Shown one piece after another: positions 17,863-26,266 of a stretch of 64,000 bases of DNA. Location: positions 49,337-113,336 of the forward strand of contig CACYLI010000003.1 of assembly GCA_902775285.1 (NCBI GenBank). Reading direction: 5' to 3'. Made by a program: the position numbers and the translations under genes. This DNA comes from an uncultured Erysipelotrichaceae bacterium. GTDB lineage: Bacteria; Bacillota_I; Bacilli_A; RF39; UBA660. The notes beneath the pieces are model-generated. The model saw nothing but the letters and a program-made list of their open reading frames with translations. It was not told the origin of the DNA and did not search any database. Within the stretch, counting starts at the first letter, position 1; each line of letters begins with the position of its first letter.

Positions 17863-18160
17863 TTTTATTTTCAATTTCATTTTCACCATATATCTCATTA
17901 TATAAAGCTATATAATCTTGTGCAATTTCATAATTAAAAGTTGAAACATAGTTACATAAATTAACAAATAAAACATAACATGGTTCATAAGGAATATTTA
18001 ATAATTTTTCTAATAAATCTTCAATATATATAATATTCTTAATATTATTATTTAGTACATAATCAACTTGTGGTTTTATATAATTATATTCTAATTTATA
18101 TAAAACTAATAAGTCTTCTATACTTTGTTTAATACCTTTCAAAAATTCATCTTCATTCAT
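17858..18160 (-). CDS. Hypothetical small acidic protein
   Basis: 100 residues, mostly helical, acidic, no signal or membrane segment (MNEDEFLKGIKQSIEDLLVL...). It starts at an ATG with a weak upstream AAGGAAAT. Lies between the esterase gene and a surface protein pair. Not recognised; the length and clean frame with a terminator at its end support a real gene. Confidence 0.6.
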   Translation of the reverse strand: MNEDEFLKGIKQSIEDLLVLYKLEYNYIKPQVDYVLNNNIKNIIYIEDLLEKLLNIPYEPCYVLFVNLCNYVSTFNYEIAQDYIALYNEIYGENEIENKR

Positions 18161-18218
18161 AATATATTTCCTTAATACTTATATAAATATATTAACATAA
18201 ATAATCTTTAAAAAACAA

Positions 18219-19559
18219 TTATTTTTCTAATTCAACACCATTAATATACAATTTATATCCATTTAGATTAATATTACTATTAGTTGTATCTTCATTTGTA
18301 AGAGATTTAATATATGTATTTGCTGTTAAAGTAATAGTACTTGTTTTATCTATTGTTATACTTACTTCACCTTCATTACTATTATTAATAGAACCCTTAA
18401 ATGATGAATTATTTTTTATATTCATAGTAAGTTTAGAAATAGAATCAACTGCTATATTACCATTAGCTTCTTGATTAGTTAAATTTAATGTAACACTTCC
18501 TCCATTACTTCCACTATTACCCCAAGAATCTTTTTGAATTCTTAAAAAATAACCTGTTGAATCATTATTTATAATCTTATTATTTTCCAAATTAATAGTC
18601 GCAGTAGTATTGGTTACATAAAAACTATCACCTTTATTTGTCGTAATTGTTGAATTCTTAGATGTAAATACTGCTTCACCATTTGCTGCATCTCCACTCA
18701 TAGATTGATATAAGAATATATTTTTATAAGTTGTAGATTGTCCATTTAGAGTATTATTTGTATCAGTTAATTCTACATTTTCAAGAGTCACACTATTTTT
18801 ACCTTCAATCACAACCCCTTCAGAAGATTCAGATATTAATGTAGCATTTTTTACTGTTATATTAGCTGTTGAATAAATACTAGGAGATCCTTTTCCAGTA
18901 GTTTTATAAGTACCACTATTTACATTTACTGTTCCTCCACCTCTATCAGATCTAATAGCTGCACTTGAAGTACCTGCAGTAGTTATTGTTAAATTAGTAG
19001 CATTCATTATTCCACCACCAGTAGTCATAATTCCACCAGAATTATCTTTACTAGTAGAAATTGTAGAATCACTAATATTTATTGTTGTATTATCACTATT
19101 AGAATTATTTGTTGTAGCAGAACCTCCATAACTAAATACACCATTACTTCCAGTTGCATCAGTTGTAATAGTAGCATTTTTTATAGTAACATTTGCTCCA
19201 TCTTTTGCAAGTATAGCAGAGTTAGTTCCATAAAATGAAGTATTATCTCCTCCAGCTGAATCTCCTGTTTTACTAATATTTATATTTGATAGAGTCGATT
19301 TAACTTCTCCTGTTACTGAAATAACATTTTCATCTGAATTAGTTGATTTATATTCTCCTGATGTCATATCTTCATCACTAGTTATTTCTTTAACTGAAGA
19401 ATATGTTACAGAAAAATTACTATTCATTCCAGGTCCACCATTGTTATTACTAGAATTGTTATTAGTATTATTTATGATTAAAAACCATAGTAGTCCAAGT
19501 ATTAAAATTAGTACAATTATTATAATTATATATATTATATTTTTTTTATCTTTCATCAT
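18219..19559 (-). CDS. Membrane-anchored beta-helix surface protein (carbohydrate-binding/adhesin-like)
   Basis: 446 residues. N-terminal anchor (NIIYIIIIIVLILILGLLWF, residues 6-25), an Asn/Gly-rich spacer, then some 380 residues of Thr/Asn/Ser/Gly-rich repeats with a short period of V-x-I-x-N-A-T-I-T and similar, typical of right-handed parallel beta-helices. Resembles carbohydrate-binding beta-helix proteins of gut Firmicutes. The neighbour 12 bases downstream in transcription order (19572-19841, upstream on the strand) is an anchored low-complexity protein; both are likely displayed at the surface. Ligand unknown. Confidence 0.75.
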   Translation of the reverse strand: MMKDKKNIIYIIIIIVLILILGLLWFLIINNTNNNSSNNNGGPGMNSNFSVTYSSVKEITSDEDMTSGEYKSTNSDENVISVTGEVKSTLSNINISKTGDSAGGDNTSFYGTNSAILAKDGANVTIKNATITTDATGSNGVFSYGGSATTNNSNSDNTTINISDSTISTSKDNSGGIMTTGGGIMNATNLTITTAGTSSAAIRSDRGGGTVNVNSGTYKTTGKGSPSIYSTANITVKNATLISESSEGVVIEGKNSVTLENVELTDTNNTLNGQSTTYKNIFLYQSMSGDAANGEAVFTSKNSTITTNKGDSFYVTNTTATINLENNKIINNDSTGYFLRIQKDSWGNSGSNGGSVTLNLTNQEANGNIAVDSISKLTMNIKNNSSFKGSINNSNEGEVSITIDKTSTITLTANTYIKSLTNEDTTNSNINLNGYKLYINGVELEK

Positions 19560-19571
19560 TTTTTCCTTTCA

Positions 19572-19841
19572 TTAATTATTTCCTTGTGTGTTATTGCTTT
19601 GATTATTATCACTTGGCATTTCTGGTGGTTGAGAATTTTCACCATCTGGTTTTTCTGGAGGTTGAGTGTTTCCACTATTTTGACCACTAGGCATTTCAGG
19701 TGGCTCTCCTCCATTCATATGCATATTTTGATTACTATTATTACATGTATTAGAAGTTGTTGTATATATGTAGAAAGCACCAGTTGCTATAACAGCGCCA
19801 ACTAATACTCCAATAATAAATAAAACTATTTTATCTTTCAT
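19572..19841 (-). CDS. Small membrane-anchored N/P/E-rich protein
   Basis: 89 residues: one N-terminal membrane helix (IVLFIIGVLVGAVIATGAFYIY, residues 4-25), then 60 residues of low-complexity Asn/Pro/Gln/Gly/Glu with repeated PPEMPS/PPEKPD units. A ribosome binding site AAGGAG precedes the ATG. First gene of a two-gene unit with the beta-helix protein (12-base gap), so it may help anchor or export it; that is inference. Confidence 0.7.
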   Translation of the reverse strand: MKDKIVLFIIGVLVGAVIATGAFYIYTTTSNTCNNSNQNMHMNGGEPPEMPSGQNSGNTQPPEKPDGENSQPPEMPSDNNQSNNTQGNN

Positions 19842-20011
19842 TTTATTATCTCCTTTCTAATTATATTTTATTTATTAATTATATTTTTTTTTTAAATTAT
19901 CTTCCTCCTTTTTTTATTTTTTTTACATTTTTAGTTGTGAATTCAAAATACATTATTTTCCTTCAACACATACATATTAAAACATTATTATTAAAATAAA
20001 ATTAAATCATA

Positions 20012-20041
20012 AAAAAAGATTAAATTTTTACATTTAATCCT
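20012..20041 (-). terminator. Terminator of the Ham1/RdgB-type gene
   Basis: GATTAAAT and ATTTAATC pair around GTAAAA on the minus strand, followed by seven T. The remaining part of 19842-20011 is AT-rich and I see no gene in it. Confidence 0.7.
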
Positions 20042-20599
20042 TTATTTGTTATTTATAATATATTTTGCTATATCATCATATGCTTTTGTATTCCACATTT
20101 TAAATCTTTTTTCATCATTAAAATGTGCCATAGTTTTATCATAACCATCTGGAATAAATATAGGATCTATTCTCATTCCATATTTACCACTTTTTCTCAT
20201 TGCAATTTTCCCACTTGTAATAGATGTAAAAATAACAGGTTCTTTTCCATATTCACAATAAGCAAATGCTTCTTTATAATATGCCTTTCTATTTGTTACA
20301 CCTTTCATAAGTTTTAATATTCCATCTGTTCCAATTCTTTCCATAACATAATGTGTATATGGTCCTGGAAAGCCACCTAATCCTTCTATAAAAAATCCAG
20401 TATCATTTTTTAATACACAACATTTTAATGTTTCACTAGCTTCTTTAGCTGAAAATGCTGCTATATCTTCAATAGAATTAGATTGAATTTCAGTAGTATC
20501 CATTTTTACATTATCAACTTCTATTCTATATGGTTCTAAAAACTGTCTCGCACTAATAAGTTTAGCCATATTACCAGTCACTAATATTACTTTATTCAT
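20042..20599 (-). CDS. Ham1/RdgB-family nucleoside triphosphate pyrophosphatase
   Basis: 185 residues, the normal size. The family hydrolyses non-canonical purine NTPs (ITP, XTP) to monophosphates and keeps them out of nucleic acids. Seen: N-terminal LVTGNMAKL (T-x-N-x-x-K), central KNDTGFFIEGLGGFPGPYTHYV (the D-(D/T)-(S/T)-G-L..G-x-P-G signature), and a late SGKYGMRIDPIFIPDG (the F-G-(Y/D)-D-P-x-F-x-P pattern). Divergent from the housekeeping RdgB consensus (KCCVLKNDT in place of VADDSGL), so it may be a second, specialised member of the family. Confidence 0.85.
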   Translation of the reverse strand: MNKVILVTGNMAKLISARQFLEPYRIEVDNVKMDTTEIQSNSIEDIAAFSAKEASETLKCCVLKNDTGFFIEGLGGFPGPYTHYVMERIGTDGILKLMKGVTNRKAYYKEAFAYCEYGKEPVIFTSITSGKIAMRKSGKYGMRIDPIFIPDGYDKTMAHFNDEKRFKMWNTKAYDDIAKYIINNK

Positions 20600-20662
20600 A
20601 TTTATCTCCTACATAGTTCACTCTTTACTAAATAATATAATATTAAAAAATCAATTACAAGT

Positions 20663-21346
20663 TTATTTCTTTTCATATATTCTTTTTTCTATTTCAATTC
20701 CATTTTCAAATTCATAATAATGTTTATATCCAATAATAGTTTTGCTATCATCATTTATAAATATTGTATCTTCTTCTGGTAAAGCAATGACATTTTCTTT
20801 TGATAATGAATAATCAATTAAGTATTGTTTAAATTTTTCATGTGTTTCAAAAGAATCTTCATTTGTATAATGAGCACATAATGATTTTCCATCAAGAACA
20901 TTAAATCCTTTTGTATCTTTAAGATTGACCTCATTATCATCCATTATTAAACAATTATTTATGTCATATCCAAAAATGATTGCTCCAGCTGACCCTCCAT
21001 AAACTACTCCATCATTATTTATATATTCATTTATTTTATCAAAAGCGCCACTATCTTTAAAACCTTTTAATAATCTAAAAGTATTTCCACCACCAATAAA
21101 TATTGCAGAATAATTAAAATAATCTTTATTAGCTAATTCTTTAAAAGTTCTAACCATTTCTATATTTGTAATACCTATACTAGATAATTCATTAGTTATC
21201 CATTTTAAACAATTATCATAACTATATTCTTCCAATGCAAGTGGAACATATAATAATGGTTTATTATGATCTATCATTTCATAGAATTTTTTATAAGCTT
21301 TATTTGTTTTCTCACCTGAACCACCACCACATAAAAACAATTTCAT
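20663..21346 (-). CDS. Peptidase S51 family protein (dipeptidase E-like)
   Basis: 227 residues. N-terminal MKLFLCGGGSG, the strand FIGGGNTFRLL, and the nucleophile elbow VYGGSAGAIIFG (Ser near residue 118) are those of peptidase S51 (peptidase E/cyanophycinase). A C-terminal EEDTIFINDD and late GYKHYYEFENGIE complete the fold. Peptidase E cuts Asp-X dipeptides in the cytoplasm. The substrate here cannot be read from the sequence. Stands as its own gene between the Ham1-type gene and two small membrane-protein genes. Confidence 0.85.
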   Translation of the reverse strand: MKLFLCGGGSGEKTNKAYKKFYEMIDHNKPLLYVPLALEEYSYDNCLKWITNELSSIGITNIEMVRTFKELANKDYFNYSAIFIGGGNTFRLLKGFKDSGAFDKINEYINNDGVVYGGSAGAIIFGYDINNCLIMDDNEVNLKDTKGFNVLDGKSLCAHYTNEDSFETHEKFKQYLIDYSLSKENVIALPEEDTIFINDDSKTIIGYKHYYEFENGIEIEKRIYEKK

Positions 21347-21367
21347 ATAATCACTTCCATTTATACT

Positions 21368-22024
21368 TTATCCACTAATTAAAGGTAAGTTTATTATTAA
21401 TGATAAAATAAATCCTATAATTAAACTAACTATCATATTGAATGATTTTTTAAACAATACTATACAAGTTAAAATAAACACTAGTGAATATAAGATACCT
21501 TTAAAATCAAAATACCATATACCTATACTAAAACAACTTTCGAACATTACAAATAATATTAAACTATTAATAGATATAGATAATCTATTATTACTTTTAG
21601 CATACCAACATATATATGCAAATATTGGTGATATTATTGTTATAATATACCAAATCATCATATAATCTTTTGGATTAAATCCGCTAAATAGAATAGTATA
21701 TAAATGATAACTTGTGCACATAGCAAAGAAGAATACAAATACATTTAGACTTGCTCTTATAGGTGATTTACTAAAAATAGATATAGATATTGCTATAAAA
21801 AGCCAAATACTTATATTAGAAAAAAAATTACCCAAATCTAAAATTTCAATAATTTTCATCCAACAGATATCACTATTAATAGTTAAATTATCTAACCATT
21901 TAGAAAGAATTCCTAATATTATTCCTAATAAAAATATTATTAATGTATTGATTAATTTATTTTTAAAATTTAAATTATCTTCAACTTTTCTAATATTATT
22001 TAAAAACTTCATCATACTATTCAC
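21368..22024 (-). CDS. Polytopic membrane protein (DUF6518-like)
   Basis: 218 residues with about six hydrophobic segments ([67 protein letters not shown]; and two more). The overall shape and an early [13 protein letters not shown] resemble a DUF6518-type small integral membrane protein; this family call is from memory and is tentative. Its first 10 or so codons and upstream region lie inside a 100-bp repeat also found at 22469-22568. Confidence 0.65.
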   Translation of the reverse strand: MNSMMKFLNNIRKVEDNLNFKNKLINTLIIFLLGIILGILSKWLDNLTINSDICWMKIIEILDLGNFFSNISIWLFIAISISIFSKSPIRASLNVFVFFFAMCTSYHLYTILFSGFNPKDYMMIWYIITIISPIFAYICWYAKSNNRLSISINSLILFVMFESCFSIGIWYFDFKGILYSLVFILTCIVLFKKSFNMIVSLIIGFILSLIINLPLISG

Positions 22025-22092
22025 TCTTTACTTTATTATATCATAAAAATTAAATCACTCATTACACTTTACTAAAGATAAATTATAATTAT
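21993..22092. repeat. 100-bp perfect direct repeat, copy A
   Basis: Identical by eye to 22469-22568, offset 476 bases. It spans the start region of the 21368-22024 gene and the last codons of the 22072-22443 gene. Confidence 0.9.
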
Positions 22093-22443
22093 ATCTTTTA
22101 TTTTAATACCATTATTATTTTCTTTTGATATAATTAATTCATTTTTAGAATCATATACTACCATTTTTATTAATAAATTATTATTAAACTCTAAATAATA
22201 ATTAATACTTTTATTATCACTTAGATTATACAAATCAATTTCATTTGAGTCTTTACAAAATAGATTTATTTCATCTGTTTTATTCTTTTCTTCTGCACTT
22301 TTAATAAGATTCTTAGCTTCAACAATAAAAGTTTTATCTTCACTAACACACCATTTACATCCAAATAAATAATCTTTTAAAATGTAAATTAAAACACCTA
22401 TAATTACTAAAAATAAAAATAAATATATAATTCCTTTTTTCAT
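22072..22443 (-). CDS. Hypothetical membrane-anchored protein in a tandem duplication
   Basis: About 123 residues from the ATG at 22443, chosen for the AGAGGAG just upstream; the frame continues to 22500 only because it crosses the duplicated start of the neighbouring gene. One N-terminal membrane helix (GIIYLFLFLVIIGVLIYIL), then a small exported domain with a Cys pair (FGCKWC). The stop lies in repeat copy A. Function unknown. Confidence 0.6.
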   Translation of the reverse strand: MKKGIIYLFLFLVIIGVLIYILKDYLFGCKWCVSEDKTFIVEAKNLIKSAEEKNKTDEINLFCKDSNEIDLYNLSDNKSINYYLEFNNNLLIKMVVYDSKNELIISKENNNGIKIKDIIIIYL

Positions 22444-22468
22444 TTTATTCTCCTCTAATATATTTGTG

Positions 22469-22568
22469 ATATTATTTAAAAACTTCATCATACTATTCAC
22501 TCTTTACTTTATTATATCATAAAAATTAAATCACTCATTACACTTTACTAAAGATAAATTATAATTAT
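22469..22568. repeat. 100-bp perfect direct repeat, copy B
   Basis: Second copy of 21993-22092. The 476-bp unit between corresponding ends is therefore one tandem duplication unit, whose second copy has since diverged or been replaced outside the repeat. About 140 bases to the right (22569-22707) hold no gene I can support. Confidence 0.9.
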
Positions 22569-22707
22569 GAATAATACATATATGGTGTTAAATTATAATC
22601 ATAACTATATTTTACTTCAATTACATATCATATAATATCATCTGCATTTATATCAAATATCAAGAAGTTATTTTTAAGAAGTTTTTTAATAATATTCAAA
22701 GTATTTT

Positions 22708-22983
22708 CTATATTAAAGATTTTTTTACATTCAGTGCAATAATTATTTTTTTATCTATCATAGCAATACCAAGTGGTCTTAATAATTCTTCTATTTGTGT
22801 TTCTTTAATATATTTTAATAAATTTCTTGTAGTTTTAAGTTTTTCCATTATATATAATTTATTGTCAAAGTCTTTATATACTTTTATAATTTTCTTTTCA
22901 TTATTTGGAACATAATACATAGTAGATTCTTTTTCAATGGTTCCTTCTACTAAAATCATTTTCAGCTAGTACCAACTTTTCAT
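22708..22983 (-). pseudogene. Small hypothetical gene with a nonsense codon near its start
   Basis: An AGAGGAAAC ribosome binding site leads to an ATG at 22983, but the sixth codon is TAG (22966-22968). The same frame continues for 83 codons from an ATG at 22959 that has no ribosome binding site of its own (MILVEGTIEKES... LNVKKSLI). Simplest reading: one point change (for example CAG to TAG) broke an 91-codon gene. Internal initiation at 22959 or suppression cannot be excluded. The product would be a small soluble protein of unknown function. Confidence 0.5.
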
Positions 22984-23102
22984 ATAGTTTCCTCTTTTCT
23001 TGTGCAAAATATTATATCATATTAATAATTGTATTCAATAAATGAAACTATAATTTAAATTTTTTAATAAAATGTTTAAATCATAATATCTTAATCTTAT
23101 AT

Positions 23103-23834
23103 TTATTTATTATCACTAACCATTCTTTTCTTGAATACAATAATTGATAATAATAAGACTGATATAAAATATATTAAAAATACTATTATATGAATAAGTG
23201 TTAAATTACTAAAATCATTGTGTAATGTTCCTTGAATTATATTTAAACAAGCTTCAAATGGTAATGCTTTACATATAATTTCAAATACTCCACCCATTGC
23301 TTCTTTAGGAAAATACATACCACTAGTAAAGCATACTAATTGCACAATGATACTTCCTAAACCACCAGTTCCTTTTTCACTGACTAAACTACCTATTAAT
23401 ATTCCAAGTGATATAAAGAATATAGAAATAATCATAGATACAAATATTGTTGGTATTATACTTATACTAAATTCTAATCCCAAAATAATAGCAGTTAGAA
23501 AGAATATAATAATCTGAATTAGTACTATTGGAAGTAATGATAATATGTATCCTAAAATATAATCACTTGATTTCATTGGAGATGTACCAAGTCTAATTAA
23601 TAATGAAGAAGTTCTATCCTTTGCAATTAATGTAGCGGTAAACAATGTAATAAATGAAAATCCAAATAGAATTATAGATGGTGTGAAATTTTCTAATCTG
23701 TAATTTTCTGTTGGAATATCAAATTGTTGAAATATAAATAATAAGAATATTGGTAAAGCAATTTCAAATACTAAACTTAAAGGATCTCTAATTAATTCTT
23801 TAAAATTCCTTTTGGCAAAATTAAACGTTCTCAT
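23103..23834 (-). CDS. ABC-2 type transporter permease
   Basis: 243 residues with about six membrane segments and the ABC-2 permease layout: an N-terminal FNFAKRNFKELIRDPLSLVFEIALPIFLLFIF, a cytoplasmic loop (AKDRTSSLLIRLGTSPMKSSDYI) and FTSGMYFPKEAMGG before the fifth segment. Its ATG shares one base with the ATPase gene upstream (23834), so the two are translationally coupled. Together with the ATPase and the AbrB-type regulator it forms a three-gene operon, probably an exporter for a drug, lipid or peptide; substrate not readable. Confidence 0.92.
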   Translation of the reverse strand: MRTFNFAKRNFKELIRDPLSLVFEIALPIFLLFIFQQFDIPTENYRLENFTPSIILFGFSFITLFTATLIAKDRTSSLLIRLGTSPMKSSDYILGYILSLLPIVLIQIIIFFLTAIILGLEFSISIIPTIFVSMIISIFFISLGILIGSLVSEKGTGGLGSIIVQLVCFTSGMYFPKEAMGGVFEIICKALPFEACLNIIQGTLHNDFSNLTLIHIIVFLIYFISVLLLSIIVFKKRMVSDNK

Positions 23835-24556
23835 TATAGTTCACCTCCAGTTGCAATTGATACAAATGCATCTTCAAAATTTTTAGCTTTTGTTTTTTTG
23901 ATTAATTCTTTAGAAGTTCCAACTTCTACAATATTACCATTTACCATTATTCCAATTCTATCTGATAATCTTTCTGCTTCTTCCATATAATGAGTTGTTA
24001 AAATGATTGTTATTTTACCTTTTAATTCATTAATAACCTTCCATAATTCTTTTCTTGCAATAACATCTAAACCTAATGTGGGTTCATCTAAAAATAATAT
24101 TTTAGGTTCATTAATTAAACTTATTGCAATTGATAATTTCCTTTGCCATCCACCAGATAAAGATTTTGCTCTTTTATTTAATACTTCATCTAATTTAAAT
24201 ATTTTAATTAATTCATTGATTTTTTTATCTTTATCTTTTATCTGATAAACTCCAGCCATAAATTCTAAATTTTCTTTTACGCTTAGATTTGGAGCTATAG
24301 CTGTTTCTTGGGGTGAAACATTTAATATCTCTTTTATTTTAAATATATCTTTTTTCATATCCATATCAAGGATTTTAATACTTCCAGAAGTTGGTAATAT
24401 TAATCCTGATAGCATTTTTATTGTTGTAGTTTTTCCAGCACCATTAGTTCCTAAAAGTGCAAATAACTCCCCTTGTTTAATACTTAAATCTATTCCATTA
24501 ACAGCAATTTTATCTTTAAACTTTTTAGTTAATTTATTTATTTCAATAGAATACAT
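23834..24556 (-). CDS. ABC transporter ATP-binding protein
   Basis: 240 residues. Walker A LLGTNGAGKTTTIKML (near residue 33-48), Q-loop VSPQE, signature LSGGWQRKLSIA, Walker B ILFLDEPTLGLD, H-loop TTHYMEEAERLSDRI. This is the DrrA/NatA-type ATPase that pairs with ABC-2 permeases. Binds ATP on the inner face of the membrane and drives export through the partner encoded just downstream. Starts one base after the stop of the AbrB-type gene, so the operon order is regulator, ATPase, permease. Confidence 0.95.
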   Translation of the reverse strand: MYSIEINKLTKKFKDKIAVNGIDLSIKQGELFALLGTNGAGKTTTIKMLSGLILPTSGSIKILDMDMKKDIFKIKEILNVSPQETAIAPNLSVKENLEFMAGVYQIKDKDKKINELIKIFKLDEVLNKRAKSLSGGWQRKLSIAISLINEPKILFLDEPTLGLDVIARKELWKVINELKGKITIILTTHYMEEAERLSDRIGIMVNGNIVEVGTSKELIKKTKAKNFEDAFVSIATGGEL

Positions 24557-24557
24557 A

Positions 24558-24755
24558 TTATTTATTATCTGGCATTATTTTATCCATAGTATCTTCTAAT
24601 ACTTCAGATTTAACGATGGCCATTCCTTTCTTTTTATCACATAAAACTACAACAGTATCACCTGCTTTAATATCAAACATATCTCTTGCTTCTTTAGGAA
24701 TTACTATTTGTCCTTTTTCTCCAACTTTAGCAATACCTACAAATTTATTCTTCAT
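24558..24755 (-). CDS. AbrB/SpoVT-family transcriptional regulator
   Basis: 65 residues from the ATG at 24755 (AAAAGGAGATATT upstream; the longer frame to 24794 crosses the operator and is not used). A single swapped-hairpin AbrB domain: VGIAKVGEKGQIVIPKEARDMFDIKAGDTVVVL, the pattern of bacterial AbrB and antitoxin-type regulators, with a short tail. It probably represses its own operon through the palindrome at 24770-24789 and so controls the ABC exporter downstream. Confidence 0.92.
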   Translation of the reverse strand: MKNKFVGIAKVGEKGQIVIPKEARDMFDIKAGDTVVVLCDKKKGMAIVKSEVLEDTMDKIMPDNK

Positions 24756-24769
24756 AATATCTCCTTTTG

Positions 24770-24789
24770 AAGTATAACAAGTTATACTT
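24770..24789 (-). promoter_or_regulatory. Palindromic operator of the AbrB-ABC operon
   Basis: AAGTATAAC and GTTATACTT flank two bases, a perfect 9-bp dyad just upstream of the regulator's ribosome binding site. A candidate promoter (TTTACT, 17 bases, TACAAT) lies immediately before it, so bound protein would block transcription. Confidence 0.6.
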
Positions 24790-24904
24790 TTCATACTTAT
24801 TGTATATCAATTATATAAAAAAGTAAAGTATTGCAATATTATTTTTTTGATACTACATAAAATGATTTTAAATTTTTTATAATCTCCAGCTTTTGCACTT
24901 GTTT

Positions 24905-24950
24905 GTTCTCTGTAACTAACTATATGGCATCCTAAGTATGCATAGGATCA
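24905..24950 (-). repeat. att-like site E0 (left limit of the array)
   Basis: Core TGCCA at 24925-24929. The tail arm reads GATCCTATGCATACTTAGGA before the core and shares ATGCATACTT with site E4. The head arm beyond the core (TATAGTTAGTTAC) matches those at E8 and E9. Only 24 bases separate the core from the end of the RhuM-Fic gene. Confidence 0.55.
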
Positions 24951-24952
24951 CA

Positions 24953-25894
24953 TTAATTTAAAAAGTTCATAACTAAATCTATAATTATTTCTTTTTCTTT
25001 TGGATTAGATTCTGCAATTAATAGTGTCATTGCAGTTAGTGTATTATTATCAATTATTTGTATATTATCTTTATATAATAATCCATAATAGTTTAAAAAA
25101 TATATAAATAAAGTAGCCGCTATTCTTTTATTACCATCTATAAAAGGATGATTTTTAATTAAAGTATATAAGAAATTACAAGCTTTTAATTCTATACTCT
25201 CATATACATCTTTATTATCAAATGTTAAATATATATCATTTAATATAGATTCTAGTCCATGATTTCTTTCTAATCCAAATATATTGCTATCATTATTAAA
25301 CTTTAATTTAGATATTAATTCTAAACATTCACTATAGGTAATAATTCTACTATCTTTACTTCCTTTTATCTTAGATAATGATCTATGATCATAATCATCA
25401 AGCAAATTAAGAGACTTAGTATATTCCCTTATTACATTTAATATATCTTTTGCTTCAGAATCACTTATCCTATTCGTTCCTCTATTTGCTATTTCAATTA
25501 ATTTTACACTTTTTTCCAAAAATTCTAATCTTTTATTATTAATAGCTACACCTTTTAACATATAATCTTTTAAAATACTACTTGCCCATTTTCTAAAAAT
25601 AATACCATTCTTAGATTTTACACGATAACCAACAGAAATTATCATATCTAAATTGTAATATTCAATATCACGTTTTATCTGTCTTGTGCCTTCTTTTTGA
25701 ACTGTTGCAAAAAATGCAACAGTTGAACTATCAACTTCTTCAGATAAAGCATTTTTAATATGTCTTGAAATAACTGATTTATCTCTACCAAATAACTCGA
25801 CCATTTGAACTAAAGATAACCATACAGTCTCATCTTTTAAATTCACCTCCAATCTTACATTTTGATTTTCAAAAATAACAATTTCATTTTTCAT
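24953..25894 (-). CDS. RhuM-family protein with C-terminal Fic/Doc domain
   Basis: 313 residues. The N-terminal two thirds match the virulence RhuM family (IVIFENQNVRLEVNLKDETVWLSLVQMVELFGRDKSVISRHIKN... RQIKRDIEYYNLDMIISVGYRVKSKNGIIFRKWAS). The C-terminal third has an intact Fic motif H-P-F-I-D-G-N-K-R (about residue 245), the AMP-transfer active site. Probably a toxin or phage-response protein that modifies a host protein. It is the only gene of its att-bounded cassette and sits behind a long leader with a terminator. A frame-shifted 3' remnant of a second copy lies at 43872-44030. Confidence 0.88.
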   Translation of the reverse strand: MKNEIVIFENQNVRLEVNLKDETVWLSLVQMVELFGRDKSVISRHIKNALSEEVDSSTVAFFATVQKEGTRQIKRDIEYYNLDMIISVGYRVKSKNGIIFRKWASSILKDYMLKGVAINNKRLEFLEKSVKLIEIANRGTNRISDSEAKDILNVIREYTKSLNLLDDYDHRSLSKIKGSKDSRIITYSECLELISKLKFNNDSNIFGLERNHGLESILNDIYLTFDNKDVYESIELKACNFLYTLIKNHPFIDGNKRIAATLFIYFLNYYGLLYKDNIQIIDNNTLTAMTLLIAESNPKEKEIIIDLVMNFLN

Positions 25895-25943
25895 TATATA
25901 CCTCCTTCTTTGTTATTTTTTTTATAACTACTTGCAACAAAAA

Positions 25944-26095
25944 AGGAGACATACTTAAAAAAGTATATCTCCGCATGCATGCAATCTATTTATCTTGCCT
26001 TAAATAGAAAACCCTAGTCGACCAAATTGTCATAATAACACTTGGCAAATAATTATTATAAATCAATTATATAGCACAAACACCTATTGTAAAGT
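25944..26095 (-). promoter_or_regulatory. Leader with short ORF and terminator upstream of the RhuM-Fic gene
   Basis: A promoter (TTTACA, 16 bases, TATAAT) near 26066-26095 reads into a leader holding a 15-codon frame (25986-26033, MTIWSTRVFYLRQDK) and then a strong terminator (GGAGATATACTT/AAGTATGTCTCC then TTTTTT, 25944-25972) before the gene. TTGCC and GGCAA inside the leader could form a competing stem. The layout is that of a ribosome-controlled attenuator; an RNA antitoxin is the alternative. Leader ribosome binding site is weak. Confidence 0.45.
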
Positions 26096-26114
26096 TTTTA
26101 AATTAAAAACTCGA

Positions 26115-26175
26115 ATAATAAAAATTCGAGTTTATTATCATTATGGCACGCTTTTATTACTCGTTTGAAAAAAAA
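26115..26175 (-). repeat. att-like site E1
   Basis: Core TGCCA at 26144-26148, centred in a dyad CGAGT (26127-26131) and ACTCG (26159-26163). The tail arm is nearly the same as at E2. The head arm (TAATGATAATAAACTCGAA) resembles E4. A terminator stem CTCGAAT/ATTCGAG with T-run follows, then the RhuM-Fic cassette. Confidence 0.65.
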
Positions 26176-26266
26176 TCGTGTAAATGAAATTTGAGACTAA
26201 GCTCAATTACATATTAATTATAGCACATATAGTATTGATGAATAAAATAATTAATTTGTATATTTT

